Positions 52,048 through 60,023 of a DNA stretch of 64,000 nucleotides are shown one piece after another (within the stretch, counting starts at the first letter, position 1; the number at the start of each line of letters is the position of its first letter). The notes below the pieces were generated by a model, which had not been told where the DNA came from, did not search any database, and saw only the letters and a list, made by a program, of their open reading frames with translations. Both the position numbers and the translations under genes were made by a program. The DNA comes from Argonema antarcticum A004/B2 (GTDB lineage Bacteria; Cyanobacteriota; Cyanobacteriia; Cyanobacteriales; Aerosakkonemataceae): assembly GCF_023333585.1 (NCBI RefSeq), contig NZ_JAIQZN010000013.1, forward strand, positions 21,069 to 85,068, in the 5' to 3' direction.

Positions 52048-53487
52048 TCAGTTAATGTTAAGTTTGATAGCAGTATTTAAAACGCGAAAATATTCTGTTT
52101 TTAAATACTGTTTTAACACAGGTTTGACAGTGAAAATCATTCCGTTCCCATCTTGCTTTTGAATCAGCGAACGCCGTCTCAAAGACTGAATAGCATTCAG
52201 TAAATCAGAGTTTGAAAATTGGATATTTCCCAGTAACTTAGATATAGCCACAGGCTCGTCTTCGTTTGCCAATCTTGAAAGAACATCTTTCTCTAACGGT
52301 GATAATCGATATATTTGTTTGCTTAATATATCTTTCAATTCCTCACTCAACAGTAGCGTATCGTATTTCAAAAATTCCGAAACGCTACCTTCAAATAAGT
52401 CAGCAATTATTGTAGACACAATCTGTAACCATAACGGATTACCTGCATAATGATTAATCAAGTATTCCCATTTTTCTTCACCTAAACCTTTTTCCCTTAG
52501 TAGTTCTCCTGAAGATGGAATATCTAAACCAGCCAATTCTAAAGAACGAACAGGTTTATTGTCCCCTTCTAATGTAACAATCTCTCTCGGTTTTTCCCAA
52601 CTGGTTAACAAAAAGCAACTGTCGTGAGTTAATTCTCCCAATTGTTTGAATAGTAAGCTATAATCTTCATATCCAGATTGGTAGCAACCAGCTAGTTCTC
52701 CGGTGCTGAAAAGCAAATGTACATCATCAAGTATCACCAAACATCTGTATTTTCGCAAATACTCCATGAACTGCGATAGTCTAAAATCTGCGTTTCCATC
52801 AACTTCCTTTTCCTCGCGATCGGACAAAAATTGGATCGAATTTGCCTGCATTTCTGCCAAAGTTGGTTTGTAGCACAAACTGCGCCAAATCACGAATTCA
52901 AAGTTATCTTGAATTTTCTCTACTAGCTTAACGGCGAGAGCAGTTTTACCAATACCGCTCATTCCAAAAAGTACAACTAAGCGACAGCGTTCTTCTACAA
53001 TCCATTTTTCTAATTTATTCAGTTCTTCACTGCGTCCCCAGAAGGAAAATACATCGGGTGCATCACTCAAATCTTGATGAGAAGAAAATAGAGAATTTTT
53101 TCCCTCATATCCCACAGAAATATCTTCATCTAATTGTTGGATATTGGTTATTTCTGGAGAATTACAAGTATTTGGAGTAACTTTGGCAGTTCGCACAAAA
53201 GCTTTTCCGAAAGGTAAGACAAAAGAAAATCTCCATCTCCGTTCTAACGCAGCGCGAAAATTTGCTTTACTTAGTTCTTCACCCAATATATTTGATAGTA
53301 ATCTCCACAACTTGAAACCAACTTCTTTGACGTATTTTTCAGAGCGGTGGTGACGTTCTGCAATTTCCCGATATTTCTGATTATCCCAAGCCCCGCGTAA
53401 TATAGCCTTTTGCAGACTGTCCAGATGCTTTCCAGTCATCGCAAAAACTAAATGGTCGGCAAATTCCAAAACCTCTTCAACGTCCAT
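52048..53487 (-). CDS. STAND NTPase: vMAP-type HTH plus NB-ARC, without sensor repeats
   Basis: The 479 residues have an N-terminal helix-turn-helix-like domain (about 1-85: LQKAILRGAWDNQKYREIAE and EKYVKEVGFKLWRLLS), as in vWA-MoxR-associated proteins. The NB-ARC ATPase (about 145-400) has P-loop LFGMSGIGKTALA, Walker B CLVILDDVH, LLTSWE and GNPLWLQI. A winged helix ends it (LSPLEKDVLSRLA to RRRSLIQK). Related cyanobacterial proteins usually continue into WD40 or TPR sensor repeats, absent here. It is followed directly by the GTPase gene, which may supply the missing effector or sensor. It is probably a conflict or signalling ATPase. Confidence 0.85.
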   Translation of the reverse strand: MDVEEVLEFADHLVFAMTGKHLDSLQKAILRGAWDNQKYREIAERHHRSEKYVKEVGFKLWRLLSNILGEELSKANFRAALERRWRFSFVLPFGKAFVRTAKVTPNTCNSPEITNIQQLDEDISVGYEGKNSLFSSHQDLSDAPDVFSFWGRSEELNKLEKWIVEERCRLVVLFGMSGIGKTALAVKLVEKIQDNFEFVIWRSLCYKPTLAEMQANSIQFLSDREEKEVDGNADFRLSQFMEYLRKYRCLVILDDVHLLFSTGELAGCYQSGYEDYSLLFKQLGELTHDSCFLLTSWEKPREIVTLEGDNKPVRSLELAGLDIPSSGELLREKGLGEEKWEYLINHYAGNPLWLQIVSTIIADLFEGSVSEFLKYDTLLLSEELKDILSKQIYRLSPLEKDVLSRLANEDEPVAISKLLGNIQFSNSDLLNAIQSLRRRSLIQKQDGNGMIFTVKPVLKQYLKTEYFRVLNTAIKLNIN

Positions 53488-53520
53488 TGCTCGGATATAT
53501 AAGTGGTTGACTCTATTTTA

Positions 53521-53591
53521 ATCCAACTAAATCCAACTTTTTCCACCCTAACCAGCTAAATCCAACTTTTGCCGACCAATTGGGTGGAAAA
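53521..53591. promoter_or_regulatory. Repeat-rich putative operator upstream of the STAND gene
   Basis: Three direct copies of ATCCAACT (53521, 53531 and 53560; the last two extended to ATCCAACTTTT) lie inside an inverted pair TTTTCCACCC (53539-53548) and GGGTGGAAAA (53582-53591). The site sits between divergent genes, 34-104 bp upstream of the STAND start. Confidence 0.45.
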
Positions 53592-53693
53592 CTTACCTAC
53601 TTTATCGAACTTTATAAGGCTGGACAGCTTGTAATTATTGGGTTACAAATACATTAGAGATTTTCTCTGGTCTTAGAGTGAGGAGATAATAGG

Positions 53694-54095
53694 ATGAATT
53701 GCCAACAAGATAAAAAGTTATTTACAAATATCCTTGGTACGGCGGGAGCGATCGTTACCGGAATTTTTCTGGGATTTCCAGGATTAGCGATCGAACTAAA
53801 TAATTCTGGAGTTACTAATCAGTGTGCAACTCAAGCAGATAATTGCGTACCCGTGAAAGCTGATACTTTTGTTTGTTTAAATAATGCCGATTCCCGATGC
53901 GGTAATCCGCCTGGTAATTTTCGCGATCGTGTTCTTAAACCTGGTTCTTTTGCCTGTGTAAATAATTCCAATACCGCTTGTGGTAATCCGCCCGGTAATT
54001 TTAGCGATAAATCTCTTCAGCCTGGTTCTTTTGCTTGTGTAAATAATTCTAATCCAGTCTGTCGCAATCCTCGAACCTATGAGATTTGTCCCTAA
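53694..54095 (+). CDS. Small exported cysteine-rich repeat protein
   Basis: The 133-residue product has a hydrophobic N-terminal segment (about 10-32, ending GLAIE), probably a signal peptide. Nearly three copies of a 27-residue unit follow (PGSFACVNNSNTACGNPPGNF plus six residues), each with two Cys about eight residues apart. Even spacing suggests one disulphide per unit and a short rod. I do not recognise the family. A good AGGAGA ribosome site lies just upstream of the ATG. It is divergent from the STAND-GTPase operon and shares its intergenic repeats; a terminator-like hairpin follows. Confidence 0.65.
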   Translation: MNCQQDKKLFTNILGTAGAIVTGIFLGFPGLAIELNNSGVTNQCATQADNCVPVKADTFVCLNNADSRCGNPPGNFRDRVLKPGSFACVNNSNTACGNPPGNFSDKSLQPGSFACVNNSNPVCRNPRTYEICP

Positions 54096-54154
54096 ATTTG
54101 CTCTTGGTAACTGGTAATTCTTGATTTTTCTACTTCATAGTTTCAGGAATTAGG

Positions 54155-54208
54155 CAAAAACCGGGTTTCTTTCCGAAGGGATAAACCCGGTATATTGGTT
54201 TTTTTGCG
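54155..54208 (+). terminator. Terminator-like hairpin after the Cys-repeat gene
   Basis: ACCGGGTTT pairs with AAACCCGGT, followed by ATATTGG and a run of seven Ts. The stem belongs to the AAACCCGGTTT repeat family. Confidence 0.5.
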
Positions 54209-54277
54209 TAAATACTAGGTTTATTCCAAGCAGGAATTATGAAATATGACCTTCTTAATTCTCTGTGAAAGTCCCCT

Positions 54278-55540
54278 TTACAATTGAGCTAAGTGTTTTT
54301 GCAAGAGTTGATGAACAAACTGATATTGCCCATCCACTCGTTGCAAAAACAGTCTTTCTGTAGCATAGTTGAGAAAACGGGCATAGTTCCGGGGAATATA
54401 GCCATTTTGCCAAAGAATCCGACATATAATAAAATGTTTGATTCCAGCAATCCCGCCCAAAGTCAGCACAACACCAATATGATATAACCGTTTCTGAGAG
54501 GGAGTCTGTAACCAATTATGCTGTATTTTTTCAATAACAACCCACTTCTGATTTGACTCATTCATTCTTTTAGCCAACCACACCAACCAATGACGACTTT
54601 GTTCTGGACGTGGTTCCTTATTTTTGCGATAACATCGGCTGGTAATTTGCAGCGTCAGCATCCGACGAATATAGGCATTTAACAAATACTCGTAGCGTTC
54701 TTTTTTGTCAGCGATGCGTTTCCAAGCATGAATTAAAATTTCCTCATACGCTAAGGTCATCATATTTAAAAGTAGCGGCGTCTTTGCCAATTCTAATAAC
54801 TGCGGCTCGTTTTTGATGTTTTCCCATAATTCTCGACTTCTCGAACTCATCAAATATTCCTTAATCTGAGTTTCTTTGAGCGATCGCAAATAAATCGCCC
54901 CATGCAAACGCAACTTAGTATGGCAGCTTTTGTACTCTTCTAGGCGAGTGCAAACAACAATATGCTTCAGTTTATTTTCTCCCTCAAGTAGTTGATTAAT
55001 ACCTTGAAGGCATAGTTCTTGTCGCGTTAATTCTAGTTCATCCAATCCATCTAGTAGCGGTAGCAATTGTTGCTCATTAATCCACTGTTTGCCAATTTTG
55101 ACGGGGATATTATATTTCGACTGTAGTTCAGATATCAACCAATCTGCAATATTTTGCTTGTCTTCTTGCCAAGATGAAATATCGAACAAAACAGGGATTG
55201 GTTTGCTGATGTCATTTTCCGCCGCAGTAATTAGCTGGTTGGCAAGTTCCAGCAGGGTTGTAGTTTTACCAGAACCCTGCGTTCCCAAAATCATCAACTT
55301 GCCGCCAGTCTGCTCAAATACTTGAACAATGCTTGCCTCTGGAGGTAGCTGGAAAGTGGAACGCCTGCCGATTTTGACATCCATATCCCAAAGTCGTGGC
55401 ATTTGTTCGGGTTGGGTTTCTTTTAACAAGATAATTCGCACCGCATTGTGCAATGATTGTTCCAGCCGCGCTTTGACTTCGCTTTTCACGGCTTGAAGCA
55501 ATTTATTGCGATTCCGAACACTGCGCCTAAAATAATTCAT
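54278..55540 (-). CDS. NACHT-family NTPase, shortened C-terminus
   Basis: The 420 residues have a short basic N-terminus and a NACHT ATPase (about 60-230) with Walker A ILGTQGSGKTTTLL, LFDISSW, Walker B LLPLLDGLDEL and sensor HIVVCTRLEEY. A helical lid with TPLLLNMMTLAYE comes next. In cyanobacterial relatives a long glycine-rich multi-pass membrane region usually follows the WLQT-x-QRLY-like sequence. Here WLQTPSQKRLYHIGVVLTLGGIAG leads almost at once into the terminal YQFVHQLLQKHL helix, so most of the membrane part is missing. NACHT proteins are STAND sensors, several of them antiphage. Function here is unproven; the damage may be real loss. Confidence 0.82.
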   Translation of the reverse strand: MNYFRRSVRNRNKLLQAVKSEVKARLEQSLHNAVRIILLKETQPEQMPRLWDMDVKIGRRSTFQLPPEASIVQVFEQTGGKLMILGTQGSGKTTTLLELANQLITAAENDISKPIPVLFDISSWQEDKQNIADWLISELQSKYNIPVKIGKQWINEQQLLPLLDGLDELELTRQELCLQGINQLLEGENKLKHIVVCTRLEEYKSCHTKLRLHGAIYLRSLKETQIKEYLMSSRSRELWENIKNEPQLLELAKTPLLLNMMTLAYEEILIHAWKRIADKKERYEYLLNAYIRRMLTLQITSRCYRKNKEPRPEQSRHWLVWLAKRMNESNQKWVVIEKIQHNWLQTPSQKRLYHIGVVLTLGGIAGIKHFIICRILWQNGYIPRNYARFLNYATERLFLQRVDGQYQFVHQLLQKHLAQL

Positions 55541-55644
55541 TGTGGGAAATAGTTATCTAAAATACGCTCTTCCGTACTTACTATGCTATGGCAGAGGGGG
55601 ATAGGAAAAAAGAAATAAAAATGTTCTGTCACAATTGAATCAAC

Positions 55645-55712
55645 TGGTAGGGTGCGTCAGTCTTTCGTTATATCGATAAGATGAGGGTTTTTGCTTCTGA
55701 CGCACCCTACCA
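55645..55712. repeat. 68-bp inverted-repeat element
   Basis: Sixteen-bp perfect ends TGGTAGGGTGCGTCAG and CTGACGCACCCTACCA. This is a common cyanobacterial miniature repeat type. It lies between the NACHT and PEP-CTERM genes. Confidence 0.65.
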
Positions 55713-55720
55713 TAATGTGC

Positions 55721-56464
55721 CTAACTTGAGCTAGTACGACGTCTGGATACTATATTTTTAGCTAGGAAACCGATCGCCACCAAACTCAAACCTGTAGCTG
55801 CTCCCGGCTCTGGAACTGATTTCGGAGGTTGTGGAGGTTGGGGTGGTTGTGGAGGTTGGGGTGGTTGTGGAGGTTGGGGTGGTTGTGGAGGTTGGGGTAG
55901 TTGCGGTGGTTGGGTTGGCTGGTGAGCCGTCACGGTTTGGAACTCTATTTGCCCGCTCGCAGAGGCACGTCCGTTGGGGTTTTTACTAGCTATGGTATTA
56001 CATATTTCTATTGCTGACCAACGTCCCCCACACGACAAATTCCAACTACTCCCGTATGACTGCCAGTCTGCACGAGTTGCTATCCAATAGTAATTGGGGG
56101 GTCTTGTAACGCTGAAAGAAGTAATTCCCACAAGGTTACCGTCATTAAAGTAAAAAACAGGCTCTATTACACCGTAAGGGCCTGTGAATAGAGTAGGGTA
56201 AAGGGCTGCGGTAGGGCTAATGTAGAAAGCACTTGGTGAAAAAGTAGCGTTTTTGAGATCTGCTAATTTTTTTCCTTCCTGCCCAATGCCCGACAAGCTT
56301 GAATCATCAAAGCTCAACGAGCCTGTTCCCCAATCGTAGTCACCGAAATAGTGAAAAGTGAAACTGGCAGCCGATGCTGGTAAGGAATTGATTACCGTCC
56401 CCAAGGTCAGGGCGGTAGCGCCTGCGGTGGCAAAGGTTAATTTTTGGAAAAACTTTCTAGTCAT
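55721..56464 (-). CDS. PEP-CTERM exported protein with polyproline stalk
   Basis: The 247 residues begin with a signal peptide (about 1-33, ending PASA). A beta-rich globular domain (about 34-180; FTFHYFGDYDWGTGSLSFDD, WIATRADW) follows, with two Cys about a dozen residues apart near its end. A QPP repeat stalk then leads to the sorting tail: VPEPGAATGLSLVAIGFLAK plus an Arg cluster. PEP-CTERM tails are processed by exosortase, leaving the protein on or outside the outer membrane. The 18-bp DNA repeat behind the stalk probably varies in copy number. The binding target is unknown. Confidence 0.88.
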   Translation of the reverse strand: MTRKFFQKLTFATAGATALTLGTVINSLPASAASFTFHYFGDYDWGTGSLSFDDSSLSGIGQEGKKLADLKNATFSPSAFYISPTAALYPTLFTGPYGVIEPVFYFNDGNLVGITSFSVTRPPNYYWIATRADWQSYGSSWNLSCGGRWSAIEICNTIASKNPNGRASASGQIEFQTVTAHQPTQPPQLPQPPQPPQPPQPPQPPQPPQPPQPPKSVPEPGAATGLSLVAIGFLAKNIVSRRRTSSS

Positions 56465-56719
56465 ACTCTCTTCCGCAAAAATTGAAAGTTAGCGATCGAG
56501 TTTAACTTCAATTTAAATTAGGGGATTTAAAAATTTTTCTGGAATTTGTATTGAATCTTTACAAAAGTAAATAAAACTTAACCGACTGACAAACTAATTA
56601 ACTGCCAGGTATGTTTACTAGGCAGTAAAAAAGACGGGAAACGAAAGGGAAAATAAGAAAAAAACAAGATTAATTTCACTTTTTCTCCCTGTTTCCCTTG
56701 CTGACTCTTGCTAACTCGG

Positions 56720-58015
56720 TCAGATACTGAGACGTTGATAGATTTGATCCAAATGTTTGAGATGGTGTTGCGGATCGAAACAGGCTTCTATTTCTGCTGG
56801 CGATAACACTTTTGTTACCCGCTCATCTTTACTAATTAAAGCATGAAAATCACCTTCGGGTTTATTCCAAGCTTGATGAGCTAAAGATTGCACGATCGCA
56901 TAAGCTTCTTCTCGCGCCAAACCTTTTTCTACCAAAGTTAACATTACCCGTTGACTGAACACCACGCCGCCGTAAACGTTCATGTTCCGCGCCATATTTT
57001 CTGGGTAAACTAGCAGATGTTTCACCAAATCGGTAATTTCTGATAACATGAAATGGGTGATGGTGCAAGAGTCTGGCAAAATCATTCGTTCGACAGAACT
57101 ATGAGAAATATCTCTCTCATGCCAAAGTGCTACATTTTCTAAAGCTGCAACTGCATTACCGCGCACAACTCTTGCCATTCCGGTTAATCTTTCCGATCGA
57201 ATGGGGTTGCGTTTGTGCGGCATTGCTGAGGAGCCTTTTTGTCCTTTAGCGAAGAATTCTTCGACTTCTAGAACATCTGTGCGTTGCAGGTTGCGAATTT
57301 CGACGGCGAAGCGTTCGATCGATGCGGCTAATAGTGCTAATACTTGCACGAATTCGGCATGGCGATCGCGCGATATCACCTGAGTTGATGCGGTATCGGG
57401 TTCGAGTCCGAGTTTTTGACAGGCGATCGCTTCTACTCGCGGTTCCACGTTAGCATAAGTTCCCACCGCACCGGAAATCTTGCCTACAGCAACACTGCGG
57501 CGAAGATTGACTAAGCGATCGCGATTTCGGTGCATTTCCGCCAACCAACCAGCCAATTTAAACCCAAAAGCGATCGGTTCGGCGTGAATTCCGTGACTTC
57601 TCCCAATCATCACGGTGTTACGATGCTGCTGTGCTTGGTAGCGAATCGCTTGAATGAAATCTTCCACCCGTTCCAACAATACATCGATGCTGGCTACCAT
57701 TTGCAGCGCCAAAGCGGTATCCAGCACATCGGAACTGGTTAAACCCAAGTGAATGTACCGTCCCGCATCGCCTACATATTCGTTGACATTTGTCAAGAAG
57801 GCAATTACGTCGTGGCGGACTTCCGCTTCAATTTCCAGCACCCGCTTGGGGTCAAAGTTAGCTTTTGCCTTGATTTCCTCAACCGCCTCAGCTGGAGTAT
57901 AGCCAAGTTCAGCTTGCGCTTCGCAAACTGCTATTTCAACTTGCAGCCAGGTTTTGAGTTTATAGGTTTCTGTCCACAGATTGCCCATTTCCGGCAACGT
58001 ATAACGCTCGATCAC
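56720..58015 (-). CDS. purB: Adenylosuccinate lyase
   Basis: This is the 431-residue full-length enzyme of purine synthesis. It splits fumarate from SAICAR and from adenylosuccinate. The family signature GSSAMPHKRNP is intact, preceded by the flexible catalytic-serine loop. TSSDVLDTALALQM and GRSHGIHAEP supply the substrate-binding residues, including the catalytic His. It is a homotetramer in the cytoplasm. It appears to be transcribed alone; the flanking genes have unrelated functions. This is the one clear core-metabolism gene of the window. Confidence 0.97.
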   Translation of the reverse strand: MIERYTLPEMGNLWTETYKLKTWLQVEIAVCEAQAELGYTPAEAVEEIKAKANFDPKRVLEIEAEVRHDVIAFLTNVNEYVGDAGRYIHLGLTSSDVLDTALALQMVASIDVLLERVEDFIQAIRYQAQQHRNTVMIGRSHGIHAEPIAFGFKLAGWLAEMHRNRDRLVNLRRSVAVGKISGAVGTYANVEPRVEAIACQKLGLEPDTASTQVISRDRHAEFVQVLALLAASIERFAVEIRNLQRTDVLEVEEFFAKGQKGSSAMPHKRNPIRSERLTGMARVVRGNAVAALENVALWHERDISHSSVERMILPDSCTITHFMLSEITDLVKHLLVYPENMARNMNVYGGVVFSQRVMLTLVEKGLAREEAYAIVQSLAHQAWNKPEGDFHALISKDERVTKVLSPAEIEACFDPQHHLKHLDQIYQRLSI

Positions 58016-58197
58016 AGTCCGCCACAGTGTACGACTGTCTAATTGTACCGCTATTTGGCACGACTGCGATCGCCATAGCTGTAGGCTGTGACAATTCTCC
58101 GAAAAATATGGCTATTTTTTATTAGTAAAGTATTGTAAATCTTGGATGACAACATTATCTAAATCAGTCATAATATCAATCAGTTAGCTAAGCTTTT

Positions 58198-58590
58198 ATG
58201 GAACTAGGAGAGTTTATTATGGCGACATTGGGAAAGTGGAGAAAACCTTTAACATTATTCACCTTATTGTCCCTATCTTTAATCAGTGTAAAGTCTACCA
58301 CGGCTACACAAATTAACCATAAACTAACCCAGTATAACCCGAATGAATATCTAGTTTCTCAACGTTGCACAGCCCGGTTTATGATGGTGATGACTCCCGA
58401 TGATGGCCAGATCAATGTGCGCGATCGCAGCAATATTAATGGCAAAGTTATTAGCAGTATACCTAATAGATCTGTGGTGCTACGTAAGGGTTGGGATCGA
58501 TCGGGAAGCTGGGTTAATATTGTTACGGATAGGGGACGAGGATATGAAGGTTGGGTATGGGCAAATTACCTAACTTGCGGCGCTGATTGA
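58198..58590 (+). CDS. Exported bacterial SH3-domain protein
   Basis: The 130 residues carry a signal segment (about 10-38) and one SH3b domain (about 58-128): QINVRDRSNINGKVISSIPNRSVV, then WVNIVTDRGRGYEGWVWANYL. Two cysteines (RCTARF and LTCGAD) could join the ends of the domain by a disulphide. SH3b domains bind cell-wall peptides or act as scaffolds. An alternative start is the Met at codon 8. It is transcribed divergently from purB and followed by a terminator-like hairpin. Confidence 0.82.
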   Translation: MELGEFIMATLGKWRKPLTLFTLLSLSLISVKSTTATQINHKLTQYNPNEYLVSQRCTARFMMVMTPDDGQINVRDRSNINGKVISSIPNRSVVLRKGWDRSGSWVNIVTDRGRGYEGWVWANYLTCGAD

Positions 58591-58645
58591 TAACTAAATA
58601 TTTTATTCGGGAATCCGTTTTGATAAAGTTCTGGCTAATTGCTGG

Positions 58646-58672
58646 TAGGGTGGGTATTGCTCACCCTATTTT
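58646..58672 (+). terminator. Terminator-like hairpin after the SH3 gene
   Basis: The TAGGGTG/CACCCTA stem is followed by TTTT, about 55 bp after the stop. It may also be part of the TAGGGTG repeat type. Confidence 0.45.
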
Positions 58673-58808
58673 AGTTTAGAAGTTAAATATCAAGATAATT
58701 TTTGCTATAATGAGCCTGACGGTAAAGCGAGTGCGATCGCAAACCAGTTTAAACAGATAAATTATAATGGTTGACGAAAACTAATTATATCAAGAGTCAG
58801 AAAAAAAT

Positions 58809-58871
58809 ATGAATGCGAAACAACTTTTGGAAAAGGTTAAATTTGTGGTGGATGCAGAGGGAATGAATTAG
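58809..58871 (+). pseudogene. N-terminal relic of a type II antitoxin
   Basis: Twenty codons (MNAKQLLEKVKFVVDAEGMN) end in TAG. They match the start of a small cyanobacterial antitoxin family that normally continues into AVVLDLALWEEL-like sequence. The rest is missing. Nothing else is seen in the 58680-58996 gap. Confidence 0.4.
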
Positions 58872-58996
58872 GTAGAGGAAATGTCCTTATAGTCTCTTAA
58901 TAACTTAATGGGGCGGTAAATATTAAACTGCCCCTTCATAAAAGGATTACATCCGATCAAGGCCAATACATTCAAAAAAAATCAAGGAGAATTAAA

Positions 58997-59314
58997 ATGA
59001 TAGAAACTCTTGAGAAACTAATAAGTCAATATCAACATCTTGGTATTGTTAAAGCTGAAGAGCTTCTGTTGCATCCTAAAGACGCGATTCGTCTAACTGA
59101 CGAACTAGAACAGAAAGGAATTTTAATTCTGGGTGTCGATCCTTGGTTCTACATCGGTAAAAAAATCGCCGAAGATCCTAGATCGTTAGATCTCAGTGAA
59201 ATAACAGATGCTAAAATTAGTGTAAGGTTGGCCAGAGAATTTATTAGCAATCGCTTGCCTGAAGGAACAGCCTTTGTATCATTTGTATTGGAAGAAGATA
59301 AAACTTTTCTATAA
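58997..59314 (+). CDS. Unrecognised small acidic protein
   Basis: The 105-residue soluble protein has an excellent ribosome site (AAGGAG, 10 nt before the ATG). The pattern is alpha then beta: an N-terminal helix MIETLEKLISQYQ, KGILILGVDPWFYIGKK in the middle and AFVSFVLEEDKTF at the end. No cysteines, signal or repeats are present. I do not recognise the family. Size and acidity would suit an immunity-like or antitoxin-like protein, and it sits among toxin-antitoxin remains, but nothing in the sequence proves this. Confidence 0.55.
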   Translation: MIETLEKLISQYQHLGIVKAEELLLHPKDAIRLTDELEQKGILILGVDPWFYIGKKIAEDPRSLDLSEITDAKISVRLAREFISNRLPEGTAFVSFVLEEDKTFL

Positions 59315-59443
59315 AGAATAGCTCTTGTACTATTAGAGGAGCAAGCAAAATAGAATACTCCTCTTAGTTGGTAGGATATGGTGGTAACAAACAAGGGTGC
59401 ATTAGGATCGATTTCGATCGACGAAAACCAGATGGACTGCGAT

Positions 59444-59674
59444 ATGCTACAGACTCAAACCATTAAAGCGATTTATGAAGATGGTGTTCTGCATCCCCTG
59501 CAAGCTTTAGAAGGTTTAGCAGAACACGCCAGAGTGAAAATCACGATTCACTGTGAAGAAAGTTTGCCGCATCCGCTATTGCAGTTTTCTGGTATTCTCA
59601 GCGATAAGGAAGCTGAAGAGTTACAGCTTACGATCGCAGACGAGTTTGGTAAAATTGACACTTATGGTTGGTGA
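59444..59674 (+). CDS. AF2212-like (DUF104) antitoxin
   Basis: The 76 residues start at MLQTQTIKAIYEDGVLHPLQ, the standard family opening, followed by LEGLAEHARVKITIH and a helical C-terminus. A longer in-frame reading from 59378 adds residues not typical of the family. These small beta-rich proteins pair with VapC-type PIN toxins. The stop codon overlaps the start of the broken vapC gene that follows, the normal coupling for the module. With the toxin dead, it may survive as an orphan antitoxin. Confidence 0.72.
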   Translation: MLQTQTIKAIYEDGVLHPLQALEGLAEHARVKITIHCEESLPHPLLQFSGILSDKEAEELQLTIADEFGKIDTYGW

Positions 59675-59993
59675 AACTGGATTAGACACTTCTATGGCGA
59701 TTCGTTATCTTAACGGCAACCTAGATGTGGTGGCGAAAGTGACTGCTTTGCCGACGGTTATTTTACCATTAACTGTCGTGGGTTAATTGCTATTTGGAGC
59801 AGAAAATTCGGCACGTTACCTCACAAATATTACCCGTTATTTACAGTTTATTGATACTTGTATTGTTTTGCCAATGGGACAACAAACAGCGACCTTATAC
59901 TCGCACTTCCCCACAAAGCACAAGTGTGACATTTTAATGAAATCTGGCACCAGGCGATGTCAATGGCTGTACTCTAGTAAAAATAACGCCTAA
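59664..59993 (+). pseudogene. VapC-type PIN-domain toxin gene, broken
   Basis: The reading frame starts GETGLDTSMAIRYLNGN and continues LPTVILPLTVVG, then a TAA where the family has a Glu codon (VVGELLFG). After the stop the same frame resumes LLFGAENSARYL and IDTCIVLPMGQQTATLYS, then loses similarity, suggesting a further frameshift. The expected C-terminal Asp motifs are not recoverable. GAA to TAA would remove a metal-binding Glu and truncate the protein, so the toxin is inactive. Confidence 0.75.
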
Positions 59994-60023
59994 GTCTTGG
60001 GAAAGCCTCAGAGAGTGCATCAG

